Positions 16,325-25,952 of a DNA stretch of 64,000 bases are shown piece after piece; position 1 is the first letter of the stretch, and the number at the start of each line of letters is the position of its first letter. The stretch is from Bacteroidales bacterium (GTDB lineage: Bacteria > Bacteroidota > Bacteroidia > Bacteroidales > WCHB1-69). The stretch spans positions 109,503 to 173,502 of the forward strand of contig JAFXTE010000080.1 of NCBI GenBank assembly GCA_017525245.1, in the 5' to 3' direction. The notes under the pieces were generated by a model, which did no database searches, was not told the origin of the DNA, and was given only the letters and a program-made list of their open reading frames with translations. The translations under genes were made by a program, and so were the position numbers.

Positions 16325-18814
16325 ATGGAAAATCAAAATCAAAATCAATTAGCAGAAGAAAAAAAACATAAGGTGGTGCTAAAGGATTGGCTATATATGT
16401 GCTTAAACCGTTGGTACTGGTTCCTGATTTCTGTCGTTATTATGTTAGCGGGAGCAACATTTTATATCTTGAAAACCGCTCCGGTTTATCAACGAACGGC
16501 AAAGTTGTTGGTGAAGGCAGACAAAAAAGGTAGCTCCGCAGTAAATGTGTCAGACTTTACGGATGTCGGAATGTTGAACACGAATGTGAACGTGCTGAAC
16601 GAATTGATAACCATCCAATCTATGGATAACAAGATGGAGACTGTGAGACGGCTCTGTCTGGATGTGAATTACACGGTAGATGGGCTGTTCCGTCCAACAG
16701 TCCTTTATGATGCGACTCTTCCAGTGAAAGTGACTTTTCTTGATTTGACCGATGAGCAATATGCCTCACTGGAAATGAAATTGGACAACAACAATGCCGT
16801 GCTGGCTGATTTTAAACTCAAAGGAGAAAAAGTGCCCTCAAATAAAATGACGGTGAAAATAGGGGATACCGTTTCTACGCCTGTCGGTAGGATCGTCCTT
16901 GAGAAAACCGACTTTTTTAAGGCAAAGTCCTGGCCGAAGATTGAGGTCTCCCGTACTACAATGAATTCCGCATGCCGTACATTGTCTAGTAAGATTTCTG
17001 TTACGCAAATGAATAAATCTGCGGATGTGCTTTCTATCACGGTTCAGGATGTCATCAAAAAAAGGGCTGATGACATCATCAACATGTTGATTGCGGTATA
17101 TAATGGTAACTGGTTGAAAGATAAGAACCAAATAACATTGAGCACCTCCCAGTTCATCGACGATCGTCTCAAAGTGATAGAAGGGGACCTTGGCGAAGTG
17201 GATGATGACATTTCCACATACAAAAGCGAAAACCTTCTTCCTGACGTGAAGGCTGTGTCTTCTATGTATCTGGGACAGAACCGCGAAGTGGCTCAAAATA
17301 TTATTGATTTGAATAACCGGATGGCAATCACCCGATATATCCGAAATTATCTTGCCTCAGAGGCCTCTCACGACCAACTGTTGCCTGTTAATTCAGGATT
17401 GAACAATTTAGGCATTGAAAATCAGATAGCCAAGTACAATGAATTGATGATGCGGCGCAATAGCTTGGTGGCCAGCAGCAGCAGCCAAAACCCGCTGGTG
17501 CTGGATTTGGATGAGAGACTCTCATCCATGCGGACGGCTGTGATTGCTTCTTTGGACAACCAGATAGCTTCATTGAACAAATTGATGCAAAGTGCGCTCT
17601 CCACGGAGAAGAATGTGAATGCCCATTTGGCCGCCAGCCCTACCCAAGCCAAATACCTCCTTTCTGTGGAACGCCAGCAAAAAGTTAAAGAGTCTTTGTA
17701 TCTTTACCTGTTGCAGAAAAGAGAGGAAAATGAGCTCACCCAAGCTTTCTCTGCATATAATAATCGGGTCATTGAACATCCGAATGGCAGCCCGCATCCT
17801 GTAAAGCCTCAAAAGATGATGATTCTTCTGGTTGCCTTTGCGTTTGGCCTCCTCATTCCTGTAGGTGTTATTTTTGTGATGGAGCAGATGAACACCTCGT
17901 TGCGCGGACGTGATGACTTGAAGAATGTTAAGGTTCCGTTTATTGCGGAAATCCCACTTACTGGTGAGGCTGCGATAAATAGTAGCAATCGTAAAAGTTT
18001 GATCCTTCGAGGCTTGTTGGGGAAAAAGAAAGATAGTGAAGAAACAAATACCAAGTTGGCTGAGATTGTGGTCAAGGCTGGGTCCAGAAGCACAATCAAT
18101 GAGGCGTTCCGTGTCATGCGTACGAACGTTGAATTTATGTGTAAAGGAAATGACTGTCATGTTCTGATGTTCACTTCGTTTAATCCGGGAAGCGGTAAGT
18201 CATTCATCACAATGAATTTTGCCATGTCGTTGGCTATCAAGAATAAACGTATTCTGGTTATCGATGGTGATATGCGCCACTGCTCCATGTCACAATATGT
18301 GAATGGCCCACGAATTGGTATGAGCAATTACTTGGCTGAAAAGATTGATGATGTACGCAGTGTACTTGTGCCGATCAACAGCAAGAATCCAAATCTGAAA
18401 GTGCTACCAGTGGGTACAATTCCCCCAAATCCTACGGAATTGCTTGCTACGGAACGTTTTGCAGATATGGTTAAGGATTTGCGTAAGGACTTTGATTACA
18501 TTTTCATCGACTGTCCGCCAATTGATATTGTGGCTGACACCCAAATTATCAGCGGTATGGCCGACTATACAGTATTCATTGTACGTGCCGGCAATCTGGA
18601 ACTCAGCATGTTGCCTGAACTGGATAAACTTTACGAATCCCACAAGTACAATAATATGTGCATGGTGTTGAATGGTACTTACTCTCACGAAGGCCGTTAT
18701 GGTTACCGTTATGGCTATCGCTATGGCTACCGCTATGGCTATCGCTATGGTTACAGTTATGGCAGTTATTATCATGATGAGGATGATAACGGCGCATCTA
18801 ACGATAAAGCATAA
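16325..18814 (+). CDS. Wzc-like polysaccharide co-polymerase and tyrosine autokinase
   Basis: The 829-residue protein has the fused layout of proteobacterial Wzc: a Wzz domain between two membrane helices (about residues 33-52 and 498-520), a coiled coil, then a BY-kinase domain. Kinase motifs are Walker A FNPGSGKS (K625), Walker A' ILVIDGDMR (about 643) and Walker B YIFIDCPP (about 726). The C-terminal tail (791-815) is a tyrosine cluster of repeated YGYR units with about 13 tyrosines. Phosphorylation cycling of this tail controls polymer length and export; the next gene supplies the phosphatase. Confidence 0.96.
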   Translation: MENQNQNQLAEEKKHKVVLKDWLYMCLNRWYWFLISVVIMLAGATFYILKTAPVYQRTAKLLVKADKKGSSAVNVSDFTDVGMLNTNVNVLNELITIQSMDNKMETVRRLCLDVNYTVDGLFRPTVLYDATLPVKVTFLDLTDEQYASLEMKLDNNNAVLADFKLKGEKVPSNKMTVKIGDTVSTPVGRIVLEKTDFFKAKSWPKIEVSRTTMNSACRTLSSKISVTQMNKSADVLSITVQDVIKKRADDIINMLIAVYNGNWLKDKNQITLSTSQFIDDRLKVIEGDLGEVDDDISTYKSENLLPDVKAVSSMYLGQNREVAQNIIDLNNRMAITRYIRNYLASEASHDQLLPVNSGLNNLGIENQIAKYNELMMRRNSLVASSSSQNPLVLDLDERLSSMRTAVIASLDNQIASLNKLMQSALSTEKNVNAHLAASPTQAKYLLSVERQQKVKESLYLYLLQKREENELTQAFSAYNNRVIEHPNGSPHPVKPQKMMILLVAFAFGLLIPVGVIFVMEQMNTSLRGRDDLKNVKVPFIAEIPLTGEAAINSSNRKSLILRGLLGKKKDSEETNTKLAEIVVKAGSRSTINEAFRVMRTNVEFMCKGNDCHVLMFTSFNPGSGKSFITMNFAMSLAIKNKRILVIDGDMRHCSMSQYVNGPRIGMSNYLAEKIDDVRSVLVPINSKNPNLKVLPVGTIPPNPTELLATERFADMVKDLRKDFDYIFIDCPPIDIVADTQIISGMADYTVFIVRAGNLELSMLPELDKLYESHKYNNMCMVLNGTYSHEGRYGYRYGYRYGYRYGYRYGYSYGSYYHDEDDNGASNDKA
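18695..18754 (+). repeat. 12-bp coding repeat (Arg-Tyr-Gly-Tyr) in the kinase tail
   Basis: Five consecutive 12-bp units of form CGY-TAT-GGY-TAY encode RYGY and are followed by a degenerate sixth (agt tat ggc agt). Being a multiple of three, copy-number change would alter tail length without a frameshift. Confidence 0.92.
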
Positions 18815-18816
18815 TT

Positions 18817-19509
18817 ATGTTGTTCGGGAAAAGACAATTAGCTGATGTGTGGGTCGGCGCCACCGACTGTCATTCCCACATTCTTCCGGGTGTGGATGAC
18901 GGAGTCTCTGATATGGAGACCTCGTTGAAGATACTGGCAGCGTATGAGAAACTGCAAATCCGTGAAGTGTGGTGTACGCCTCACGTGATGGAGGACATTC
19001 CGAATACGACTGAAGGGCTGAAAGCACGATTCGCAGAACTGCAAGCGGCTTATAAGGGCCCGGTGAAGTTGAACTTGGCCGCTGAGTATATGATGGACGG
19101 TCTCTTCTTGGACCGTTTGGAACAAGATGATTTGCTCACCCACGGACACGAGGGCAACGCCCTGCTGGTGGAAACTTCCTATTACACCCCTCCGATGGAT
19201 CTGAAGGGCATTTTAGAGTCCATTAAACGGAAAGGCTATTACCCAATTCTGGCTCATCCGGAACGTTATCTGTACATGAAAATGACAGATTACGAGCCTT
19301 TAAAAAAGATGGGGTTGCGCTTTCAGTTGAATGTTGCTTCATTGACGGGCGGATATGGTAAAGATGCCGTGAAAAAAGCACAAAAACTGCTGAAGGATGG
19401 AGCATATAACTTTATCGGAAGCGATATCCACCGCTATCGCCAAGTCCAAATATGGGACAATCGTATTCCTAAAAAATGGGTGCAGAAGGTGCTGGCTATA
19501 GGCTGTTAG
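18817..19509 (+). CDS. CpsB/YwqE-type protein-tyrosine phosphatase (PHP fold)
   Basis: The N-terminal DCHSHILPGVDDG (residues 17-29) supplies the first metal-binding histidines of the PHP phosphatase family, and HPERY (about 148) and SDIHRY (about 205) supply the rest. The length of 230 residues is slightly short of the usual 240-250. In Gram-positive bacteria and Bacteroidota these enzymes remove phosphate from the tyrosine-rich tail of BY-kinases. The gene starts 2 bp after the stop of the kinase gene. Confidence 0.93.
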   Translation: MLFGKRQLADVWVGATDCHSHILPGVDDGVSDMETSLKILAAYEKLQIREVWCTPHVMEDIPNTTEGLKARFAELQAAYKGPVKLNLAAEYMMDGLFLDRLEQDDLLTHGHEGNALLVETSYYTPPMDLKGILESIKRKGYYPILAHPERYLYMKMTDYEPLKKMGLRFQLNVASLTGGYGKDAVKKAQKLLKDGAYNFIGSDIHRYRQVQIWDNRIPKKWVQKVLAIGC

Positions 19510-19542
19510 CCTTTGGCCAGTCGTTCTTTTATATAAATCGAA

Positions 19543-19567
19543 AAACCGCAAATCGCAAACCGTAAAT
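19543..19567. repeat. heptamer tandem repeat, unit AAACCGC/AAATCGC
   Basis: Three and a half heptamers (aaaccgc, aaatcgc, aaaccgt, aaat) end two bases before the ATG at 19570. Confidence 0.85.
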
Positions 19568-19569
19568 AT

Positions 19570-20820
19570 ATGAACATCTCTGTTGCTGGAACAGGTTATG
19601 TGGGTATGAGTGTCGCTACTTTGTTGGCACAGCATCATCAGGTTACCGCTGTGGACATTGTGCCTGCACGGGTGGAGATGGTCAACAACAGAAAGTCACC
19701 CATACAGGATGACTATATTGAAGATTATCTGGTCAATAAACCGTTACAACTCCGCGCCACGTTGGATTGGGAGGCAGGCTACCGCGATGCCGAATTTGTG
19801 GTTATCGCAGCTCCGACCAATTACGACAGCACGAAGAACTTCTTCGATACCAGCGCGGTGGAAGATGTCATCGGAAAGGTACTTCAGGTCAATGCCACTG
19901 CTACAATGGTTATCAAAAGTACCATTCCGGTTGGTTACACTGCGGCGGTGAGACAAAAATTCGCGTCTGGCGGTCGCCAGCCAAACATTATCTTTGCCCC
20001 CGAATTCCTTCGCGAGAGCAAGGCGCTTTATGACAACCTCTATCCCTCCAGAATTATTGTCGGATATGACCAGAACGACTCGCATTTGATGGAACGGGCG
20101 CATCGTTTTGCCGAAATTGTAAGTGAGGGTGCTCTCAAGCAGGATATACCTATATTATATATGGGTAGCACAGAAGCGGAAGCCGTGAAGCTTTTCGCCA
20201 ATACATACCTTGCACTGAGAGTGTCGTATTTCAACGAATTGGACACTTACGCGGAGATGAAAGGGCTGAACACCCAGGATATCATTGACGGTGTGTGTTT
20301 GGACCCGCGTATCGGGACGCATTACAACAACCCGAGTTTCGGATATGGTGGCTATTGCTTGCCGAAGGATACGAAGCAGTTGTTGGCCAATTACGCCGAT
20401 GTGCCGCAGAACATGATGTCGGCCATCGTGGAGAGTAACCGCACCCGCAAGGATTTCATCGCCGATCAGGTACTGAAAAAAGCCGGTTACTATGACTACT
20501 ATAACCGTGGTGACTATGATGCCGCCACTGAAAAGGAATGTGTTATCGGAGTCTTCCGGCTCACGATGAAGTCCAACAGCGACAATTTCCGCCAGTCCTC
20601 CATACAAGGGGTTATGAAACGGGTGAAGGCCAAAGGCGCAAAAGTCATCATTTATGAACCCACTTTGCCCGACGGAAGCACCTTTTTCGGCTCACTTGTA
20701 GTCAATGACTTGGATAAATTCAAACACGAATCCCAAGCAATCATAGCCAATCGCTATGATGAATGTCTTGACGACGTCGCCGACAAAGTCTATACCCGTG
20801 ACATCTTCAAACGAGACTGA
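19570..20820 (+). CDS. ugd: UDP-glucose 6-dehydrogenase
   Basis: The enzyme oxidises UDP-glucose to UDP-glucuronate with NAD. The N-terminal Rossmann motif is [10 protein letters not shown] (residues 5-14) and the catalytic cysteine is C263 in [11 protein letters not shown]. The 416-residue length and the [17 protein letters not shown] segment in the C-terminal domain fit the Ugd branch found in capsule loci. A close relative, UDP-N-acetyl-hexosamine 6-dehydrogenase, is less likely but cannot be excluded by eye. It supplies an acidic sugar to the polymer. Confidence 0.88.
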   Translation: MNISVAGTGYVGMSVATLLAQHHQVTAVDIVPARVEMVNNRKSPIQDDYIEDYLVNKPLQLRATLDWEAGYRDAEFVVIAAPTNYDSTKNFFDTSAVEDVIGKVLQVNATATMVIKSTIPVGYTAAVRQKFASGGRQPNIIFAPEFLRESKALYDNLYPSRIIVGYDQNDSHLMERAHRFAEIVSEGALKQDIPILYMGSTEAEAVKLFANTYLALRVSYFNELDTYAEMKGLNTQDIIDGVCLDPRIGTHYNNPSFGYGGYCLPKDTKQLLANYADVPQNMMSAIVESNRTRKDFIADQVLKKAGYYDYYNRGDYDAATEKECVIGVFRLTMKSNSDNFRQSSIQGVMKRVKAKGAKVIIYEPTLPDGSTFFGSLVVNDLDKFKHESQAIIANRYDECLDDVADKVYTRDIFKRD

Positions 20821-20854
20821 CATAAACTTAGACATAAACTTAGACATAAACCTA
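20819..20854. repeat. hexamer tandem repeat, units GACATA and AACTTA
   Basis: Six hexamers alternate gacata and aactta, starting within the stop codon of ugd. The same words recur in the array at 29131. Confidence 0.92.
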
Positions 20855-20908
20855 AAATACTCAACAGATTCATATTCTACATTCGTCATTTTGTATTTTT
20901 TGATTTTA

Positions 20909-20941
20909 AATTTTTAATTTATAATTCTTAATTCTTAATTC
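20909..20941. repeat. AT-rich heptamer repeat, unit AATTCTT
   Basis: Aattctt units, clean in the last three copies and degenerate before, end on the base before the ATG of rmlA at 20942. Confidence 0.75.
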
Positions 20942-21862
20942 ATGAAAGGCATCGTTCTTGCCGGCGGATCCGGCACCAGATTATACCCCATCACCAAAGG
21001 GGTCAGCAAGCAGTTGCTTCCCATCTATGACAAACCGATGGTTTATTATCCCATCTCGGCTCTGATGTTGGCTGGAATCAGGGATATTCTCATTATTTCA
21101 ACCCCATACGATCTGCCGGGATTCCAACGGCTTTTAGGCGATGGATCTGACTACGGCGTGCATTTCGAGTACGCTGAACAACCCTCCCCCGACGGTCTTG
21201 CACAGGCTTTCATTATCGGTGAGAAGTTCATCGGTGATGATAGTGCCTGCCTTGTCCTGGGTGATAACATCTTCTATGGAAGTGGTTTCACTACACTGCT
21301 GAAAAAAGCGGTGGCGGACGCCGAGGAGAATCATAAAGCAACTGTCTTTGGCTACTGGGTCAGTGATCCGGAACGTTATGGTGTGGCTGAATTTGACAAG
21401 GAAGGCAACTGTATCAGTATCGAGGAAAAACCCAAGGAACCCAAAAGCAACTATGCCGTGGTGGGATTGTACTTCTATCCCAACAAGGTGGTGAACGTGG
21501 CCAAAACCATCAAACCTTCCGCCCGTGGCGAATTGGAAATCACCACTGTGAACCAGGAGTTCCTGAAAGACGGGGAACTGAAGGTCCGCGTCTTCGGACG
21601 TGGCTTTGCCTGGTTGGACACCGGCACGCATGATAGCCTCTCGGAAGCCTCCACTTTCGTTGAGGTTATTGAAAAACGGCAAGGTCTGAAGATTGCCTGT
21701 CTTGAAGGTATCGCTTACCGCAATGGCTGGATTTCCGAGGAGAGACTGCGTGAGATTGCACAACCGATGCTCAAAAACCAGTATGGACAGTACCTCCTTC
21801 GAGTCATTGACGAGCTCAAGGAAGATGTCACGTCCGACACTTTCCGCAAAAAAAATGCATAA
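20942..21862 (+). CDS. rmlA: glucose-1-phosphate thymidylyltransferase
   Basis: RmlA joins dTTP and glucose-1-phosphate to give dTDP-glucose. The nucleotide loop [20 protein letters not shown] (residues 8-27), the metal site [10 protein letters not shown] (about 103) and [19 protein letters not shown] (about 160) are all present. The length of 306 residues falls between the RmlA long forms. It is paired with rmlB 32 bp downstream, but no rmlC or rmlD follows, so the pair probably feeds a 4-keto-6-deoxy sugar rather than rhamnose. Confidence 0.96.
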   Translation: MKGIVLAGGSGTRLYPITKGVSKQLLPIYDKPMVYYPISALMLAGIRDILIISTPYDLPGFQRLLGDGSDYGVHFEYAEQPSPDGLAQAFIIGEKFIGDDSACLVLGDNIFYGSGFTTLLKKAVADAEENHKATVFGYWVSDPERYGVAEFDKEGNCISIEEKPKEPKSNYAVVGLYFYPNKVVNVAKTIKPSARGELEITTVNQEFLKDGELKVRVFGRGFAWLDTGTHDSLSEASTFVEVIEKRQGLKIACLEGIAYRNGWISEERLREIAQPMLKNQYGQYLLRVIDELKEDVTSDTFRKKNA

Positions 21863-21894
21863 TTCGATAAACGTGTAATCCCAAAATCTCAAAT

Positions 21895-23031
21895 ATGAAA
21901 CGTACCATTATCATTACCGGAGGCGCCGGATTCATCGGCAGCCACGTCGTTCGCCTTTTCGTGAACAAATATCCCGAATATAAAATCATCAACCTCGACA
22001 AACTGACATACGCTGGAAATCTTGCCAATTTGAAGGATGTGGAGGACAAACCGAACTACAAGTTTGTCAAGATGGACATCTGTGATTTTGAGGGAGTCTA
22101 TAAGTTGATGCAGGACGAGCATGTCGATGGTGTCATCCATCTTGCCGCAGAAAGCCATGTGGACCGCAGCATCAAGGATCCGTTCACTTTCGCGCAGACC
22201 AACGTGATGGGAACGCTTTCGTTGTTACAGTCCGCAAAACTGTATTGGGAGTCGTTGCCCGAGAAGTGGGAAGGCAAACGGTTTTACCACATATCAACCG
22301 ACGAGGTTTACGGAGCTCTCGAACTGACACATCCTCAAGGCATTGAACCTCCTTTCAGCACGAAGGCAAGCAGCGGGAAACATCATTTGGCCTATGGTGA
22401 CAAGTTTTTCACTGAAGACCTGAAATATCTGCCGCACAGTCCCTATAGCGCGGCAAAAGCGGCCAGTGACCACTTTGTCAGGGCTTTCCACGACACTTAC
22501 GGGTTGCCGACCGTTGTTACCAACTGCTCCAACAACTACGGCCCGTACCAGTTCCCTGAGAAACTGATTCCGTTGTTCATCAACAATATCCGTCACAGAA
22601 AGCCGCTGCCGGTGTATGGCAAGGGCGAGAATGTGCGCGATTGGTTGTATGTGGAGGATCATGCGAGAGCCATAGACCTGATTTTCCACGAAGGCAAGAT
22701 TGCTGAAACCTACAATATCGGCGGCTTTAACGAGTGGAAGAACATAGACCTTATCAAAGTCCTCATCAACACTGTTGACCGTCTGTTGGGTAGGGGAGAG
22801 GGTGAAGATCTCAATCTCATCACATACGTCACCGACCGAGCCGGTCATGACATGCGTTATGCCATCGACTCCACTAAACTTCAAAAAGAACTGGGTTGGG
22901 AGCCGAGCCTACAGTTCGAGGAGGGCATAGAGAAAACTGTTCGTTGGTACTTGGATAATCAGGAATGGATGGACAATGTGACGAGCGGGGATTATCAGAA
23001 GTACTATGAGGAGATGTACAAGGGGAGATGA
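21895..23031 (+). CDS. rmlB: dTDP-glucose 4,6-dehydratase
   Basis: RmlB converts dTDP-glucose to dTDP-4-keto-6-deoxyglucose. It has the Rossmann motif GGAGFIGSHV (residues 8-17), the STDEVYG catalytic segment (about 131) and the YSAAKAASDH motif whose tyrosine and lysine belong to the catalytic triad (about 183). At 378 residues it is in the normal range. Its product is the substrate of sugar 4-aminotransferases such as the one encoded at 48485. Confidence 0.96.
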   Translation: MKRTIIITGGAGFIGSHVVRLFVNKYPEYKIINLDKLTYAGNLANLKDVEDKPNYKFVKMDICDFEGVYKLMQDEHVDGVIHLAAESHVDRSIKDPFTFAQTNVMGTLSLLQSAKLYWESLPEKWEGKRFYHISTDEVYGALELTHPQGIEPPFSTKASSGKHHLAYGDKFFTEDLKYLPHSPYSAAKAASDHFVRAFHDTYGLPTVVTNCSNNYGPYQFPEKLIPLFINNIRHRKPLPVYGKGENVRDWLYVEDHARAIDLIFHEGKIAETYNIGGFNEWKNIDLIKVLINTVDRLLGRGEGEDLNLITYVTDRAGHDMRYAIDSTKLQKELGWEPSLQFEEGIEKTVRWYLDNQEWMDNVTSGDYQKYYEEMYKGR

Positions 23032-23088
23032 AAACAGAGGGAACGGAGTCTCCGCATTGCCTCATTTTTTGAGATAATGAAATAGTAA

Positions 23089-23111
23089 ATATTTGATTGC
23101 GAATCAAATAT
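23089..23111. repeat. perfect 10-bp palindrome with 3-nt loop
   Basis: ATATTTGATT (23089-23098) and AATCAAATAT (23102-23111) are exact reverse complements around GCG. It lies 20 bp before the epsG-like gene, where the base composition becomes clearly richer in AT. It could be an operator or a transcript hairpin. Confidence 0.7.
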
Positions 23112-23131
23112 AAATTATTGTTTATTGTTCC

Positions 23132-24283
23132 ATGTTAGAGTCTTTAGTAGTTTACACCTCTTTGATTTTGGTGATGGTTGTTTGTGGGATGTTGGCGGCA
23201 CGAAGAGAACCCGTGTACGTCCCCTATAGTGGCAATTATCTAAAAAATGAAAAGTTCCTACAACCGGAAGTGTTTTTTTTGATTGCTGCTTTTACTTTTG
23301 TTTTCGGTTGTCGATGGGGTGTCGGTGTGGATTATTTTCACTATTTAATTGCTTATGAATATAAGGCTGATGGACATTTTGAGTTTCTTTTTAAAAAAAT
23401 CAGTGATTTTCTGAGGTTTTTTAAGGCTCCATATCCTGTCTTTTTCAGCGTGTGGGCTTTTATACAAATCACGCTCCTATATTATGCATTAAAAAATTAC
23501 AGGTTTATTTTCCCTTTTTTCGCTTTTTTCTTGATATGTAGCCCGACCTTCCTCTCTTTGGCAAATGTTATTCGTCAGCAGTTGGCGGCATGTATTTTTT
23601 TAGTGTCACTTCAATTTATAGAGAAAAGGCAGCCTGTTTATTTTTATCTATGTGTGTTGTTGGCATTTTGCTTTCACCGATCCTCTATTTTGTTAGTCGT
23701 TATATATCCGTTGTTCCGTTATAAGGCGGATTGGTTTTCCAATGAGGCAGTCCAGATTTTCTTGTACATTATCGCACTTTATCTCGGTAGTCATTATCAG
23801 TTGGTCTCTACTTACATTGAAGCGCCGTTCCGTTGGTTTGCGAGTAATTTAGGCTTTAGCAGATATGGGTACAATATTCTTAATATAGATTCCTTGAATA
23901 ACAGAGCCCAGTTCGGCCGAAAAACAGGAATGGGAATATATGTGAGTCTTTTCAGAACAATTCCCATTATTTTGTTAAGCAAGGATCTGAAAAGGTATTA
24001 TAATTCCCGTTTTTTTGATATGATTTATACGGGTTGGTTTATTAGTGTCACAGGAGGATTGATTTTCGGTAAATCTATCATCTTGTACAGACCATTTGTG
24101 TTCTTTGTGGATTTCCAGCCTTTATTATGGTCGTTTGTCGTTTACTATGCGCTTAAAAAGCAAAAGCCGGTGAGTTATTTGTATGCGATTTTGTTTATCC
24201 TGCTTCATGTTGTTATATTTTTGAATATTATTTCTTATGGCGAGGTGAATACTTCAGCTTACACTTTTTTCTGGCAAAATTAG
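23132..24283 (+). CDS. EpsG-family O-unit/exopolysaccharide polymerase
   Basis: A 383-residue membrane protein with roughly ten hydrophobic helices. The features of the EpsG family are the early FGCRWGVGVDYFHY motif (about residue 50) and the SLANVIRQQLAACIFL segment (about 145), which resemble the GxDxxxY and RQ motifs of Wzy-like polymerases. It would join repeat units at the periplasmic face. The gene is AT-rich and unlike its upstream neighbours in base use. The glycosyltransferase gene follows without a gap. Confidence 0.85.
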   Translation: MLESLVVYTSLILVMVVCGMLAARREPVYVPYSGNYLKNEKFLQPEVFFLIAAFTFVFGCRWGVGVDYFHYLIAYEYKADGHFEFLFKKISDFLRFFKAPYPVFFSVWAFIQITLLYYALKNYRFIFPFFAFFLICSPTFLSLANVIRQQLAACIFLVSLQFIEKRQPVYFYLCVLLAFCFHRSSILLVVIYPLFRYKADWFSNEAVQIFLYIIALYLGSHYQLVSTYIEAPFRWFASNLGFSRYGYNILNIDSLNNRAQFGRKTGMGIYVSLFRTIPIILLSKDLKRYYNSRFFDMIYTGWFISVTGGLIFGKSIILYRPFVFFVDFQPLLWSFVVYYALKKQKPVSYLYAILFILLHVVIFLNIISYGEVNTSAYTFFWQN

Positions 24284-25279
24284 ATGCATAATATGAATAA
24301 CACTGTATATGCTCCGGTAATGGTTACGACCATTTGTCGTTTTGAGAAATTCAAGAGATGTATTGAATCGTTGGCAAATTGTACCGATGCGGATAAGACA
24401 GAGATTTTTATTGGAGTGGATTACCCGGCTGCAGAAGAGCATTGGGAAGGGTACAGAAAAATATGTGAGTATCTCCCTTCTATAAAGGGGTTCAAGAGAA
24501 TAAATATATTCAAACGTCCCGAAAATTTGGGCCAGTCCAAAAATGTCAAAGATCTTCGAAACAGGATTAAGGAGAATTATGACAGATATATTACAACGGA
24601 GGATGACAATGAGTTCTCACCCGATTTCCTCCAATACATGAACCAATGTTTGGAAAAGTTTAAGGACGACCCAAAAGTGTTTGCGATATGTGGTTATTCC
24701 TATCAGGAGTGGGAGAACGTAGGCGATTATCCGTACAATGCATATCCTATGGAGGGGTTTTGTGCATGGGGAGTGGGTAATTGGTTTGCCAAGACCGAGA
24801 AGTTCACGACCTTCCACTCAGCGTCGGAAGTCATCCACAATCCCAAATATGTAAAGCAATTGTTCAAGAAAAAGATGCATATTACCGTGCACAGGATGCT
24901 TTTCCGATATGATAAGTCGGGTGGAGACCTGCGTCGGCGTTGTTATTGTGCGTTGGAAAACAAGTGCTCTGTTTTCCCCGCTGTGTCAAAAGTGAGGAAC
25001 CATGGTTTTGATGGAGAAGGCGCAAATTGTGCTGTGATAAACACATACGCCAAACAAAGAATTGATGAGTCTCCGACTTTCGCACTTGATGACTTTGGAA
25101 TCAAGCAGTACCCTCAAATAGATAAATTGCATGACATCCAGTATGCAGGGAATCTTTTGTTCCGGATGCTTGTAAGAATAGAGTATTTTCAGTGGCGATT
25201 TACGGGAAAGGCTTTCCGGGATTGGAAGCTTATTAGAGCTTTGATAGAATTACGTGTGAAATATTCGTTAAATAAATAG
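24284..25279 (+). CDS. GT-A-type glycosyltransferase
   Basis: The N terminus (APVMVTTICRFEKFKRCIESL) and the acidic metal motif TTEDDNEFSPDFL (about residue 105) mark a GT2-like nucleotide-sugar glycosyltransferase; AWGVGNWFAK (about 167) resembles the acceptor loop of eukaryotic GNT-I-type enzymes. It is 331 residues, cytoplasmic or membrane-associated. Apart from the initiating transferase at 45003 it is the only recognisable glycosyltransferase of the locus, so it probably adds a key backbone sugar. The donor is unknown. Confidence 0.85.
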   Translation: MHNMNNTVYAPVMVTTICRFEKFKRCIESLANCTDADKTEIFIGVDYPAAEEHWEGYRKICEYLPSIKGFKRINIFKRPENLGQSKNVKDLRNRIKENYDRYITTEDDNEFSPDFLQYMNQCLEKFKDDPKVFAICGYSYQEWENVGDYPYNAYPMEGFCAWGVGNWFAKTEKFTTFHSASEVIHNPKYVKQLFKKKMHITVHRMLFRYDKSGGDLRRRCYCALENKCSVFPAVSKVRNHGFDGEGANCAVINTYAKQRIDESPTFALDDFGIKQYPQIDKLHDIQYAGNLLFRMLVRIEYFQWRFTGKAFRDWKLIRALIELRVKYSLNK

Positions 25280-25302
25280 TTGTTGTATAAATCAATTGCC
25301 CA

Positions 25303-25935
25303 ATGAAACATTTAATCATCATCGGTGCTGGCGGAATGGGTCGCACCTTTTATAGTAATGCTTTGGAAAGTGTCGGCTATGGGGAAGTGTTCGACATTAA
25401 AGGATTTATTGACGACAATTTGAACGCATTAGATGGTTTCCCGAATTATCCGCCTTTGTTAGGGAGCATAAAGGATTATCAGCCTGAAGAAGACGATGTC
25501 TTTGTCTCTTCAATAGGCGGTGCGTCGCGGCGTCCGTGTATGGAAGGGATCATCTCCCGAGGCGGTGAGTTTATTGAACTGATTCATCAAACCGCCCGTA
25601 TTTATACAAACGCGAAATTGGGAAAAGGTAACTTTATCGGAGCCTATACCGTGATTGGAAACGACGCGATAGTGGGTGATTACAACATGATACAGTCCTA
25701 TACTGTGATTGGTCATGATGCACATGTTGGCAGTTGGAACCGCATTGACACGCATGTGACCTGCGTCGGAGGTACCGTTGTCGAGGATGATGTGAACATT
25801 CACACCGGTGCCGTCATCAGTCACAAAGTGGTGGTGGAAAGCGGTGCCCATGTGGGTGCGTGCAGTTTCGTGATTCGTAAAGTAAAGGCAAACACCACGG
25901 TTATGGGTAACCCCGCTAAAAAATTGGAAATGTAA
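25303..25935 (+). CDS. NeuD/PglD-like sugar acyltransferase (left-handed beta-helix)
   Basis: The N-terminal half has a small Rossmann-type fold (LIIIGAGGMGRTFY, residues 4-17) and the C-terminal half consists of hexapeptide repeats (NFIGAYTVIGNDAIVGDYNM, from about residue 108), ending VMGNPAKKLEM. This architecture is shared by NeuD and PglD, which O- or N-acetylate sialic acid or UDP-4-amino sugars from acetyl-CoA. Because an ACP gene follows 17 bp later, the acyl donor here might instead be an acyl-ACP; that is inference. Confidence 0.88.
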   Translation: MKHLIIIGAGGMGRTFYSNALESVGYGEVFDIKGFIDDNLNALDGFPNYPPLLGSIKDYQPEEDDVFVSSIGGASRRPCMEGIISRGGEFIELIHQTARIYTNAKLGKGNFIGAYTVIGNDAIVGDYNMIQSYTVIGHDAHVGSWNRIDTHVTCVGGTVVEDDVNIHTGAVISHKVVVESGAHVGACSFVIRKVKANTTVMGNPAKKLEM

Positions 25936-25952
25936 ACTAAAATCATTATAAT

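Noticed and set aside
20885-20900. TATTTTTTG upstream of rmlA as a promoter
   Set aside because: The spacing within the element is one base too long for TAnnTTTG and no -33 box is seen; the gap is dominated by AT-rich repeats.
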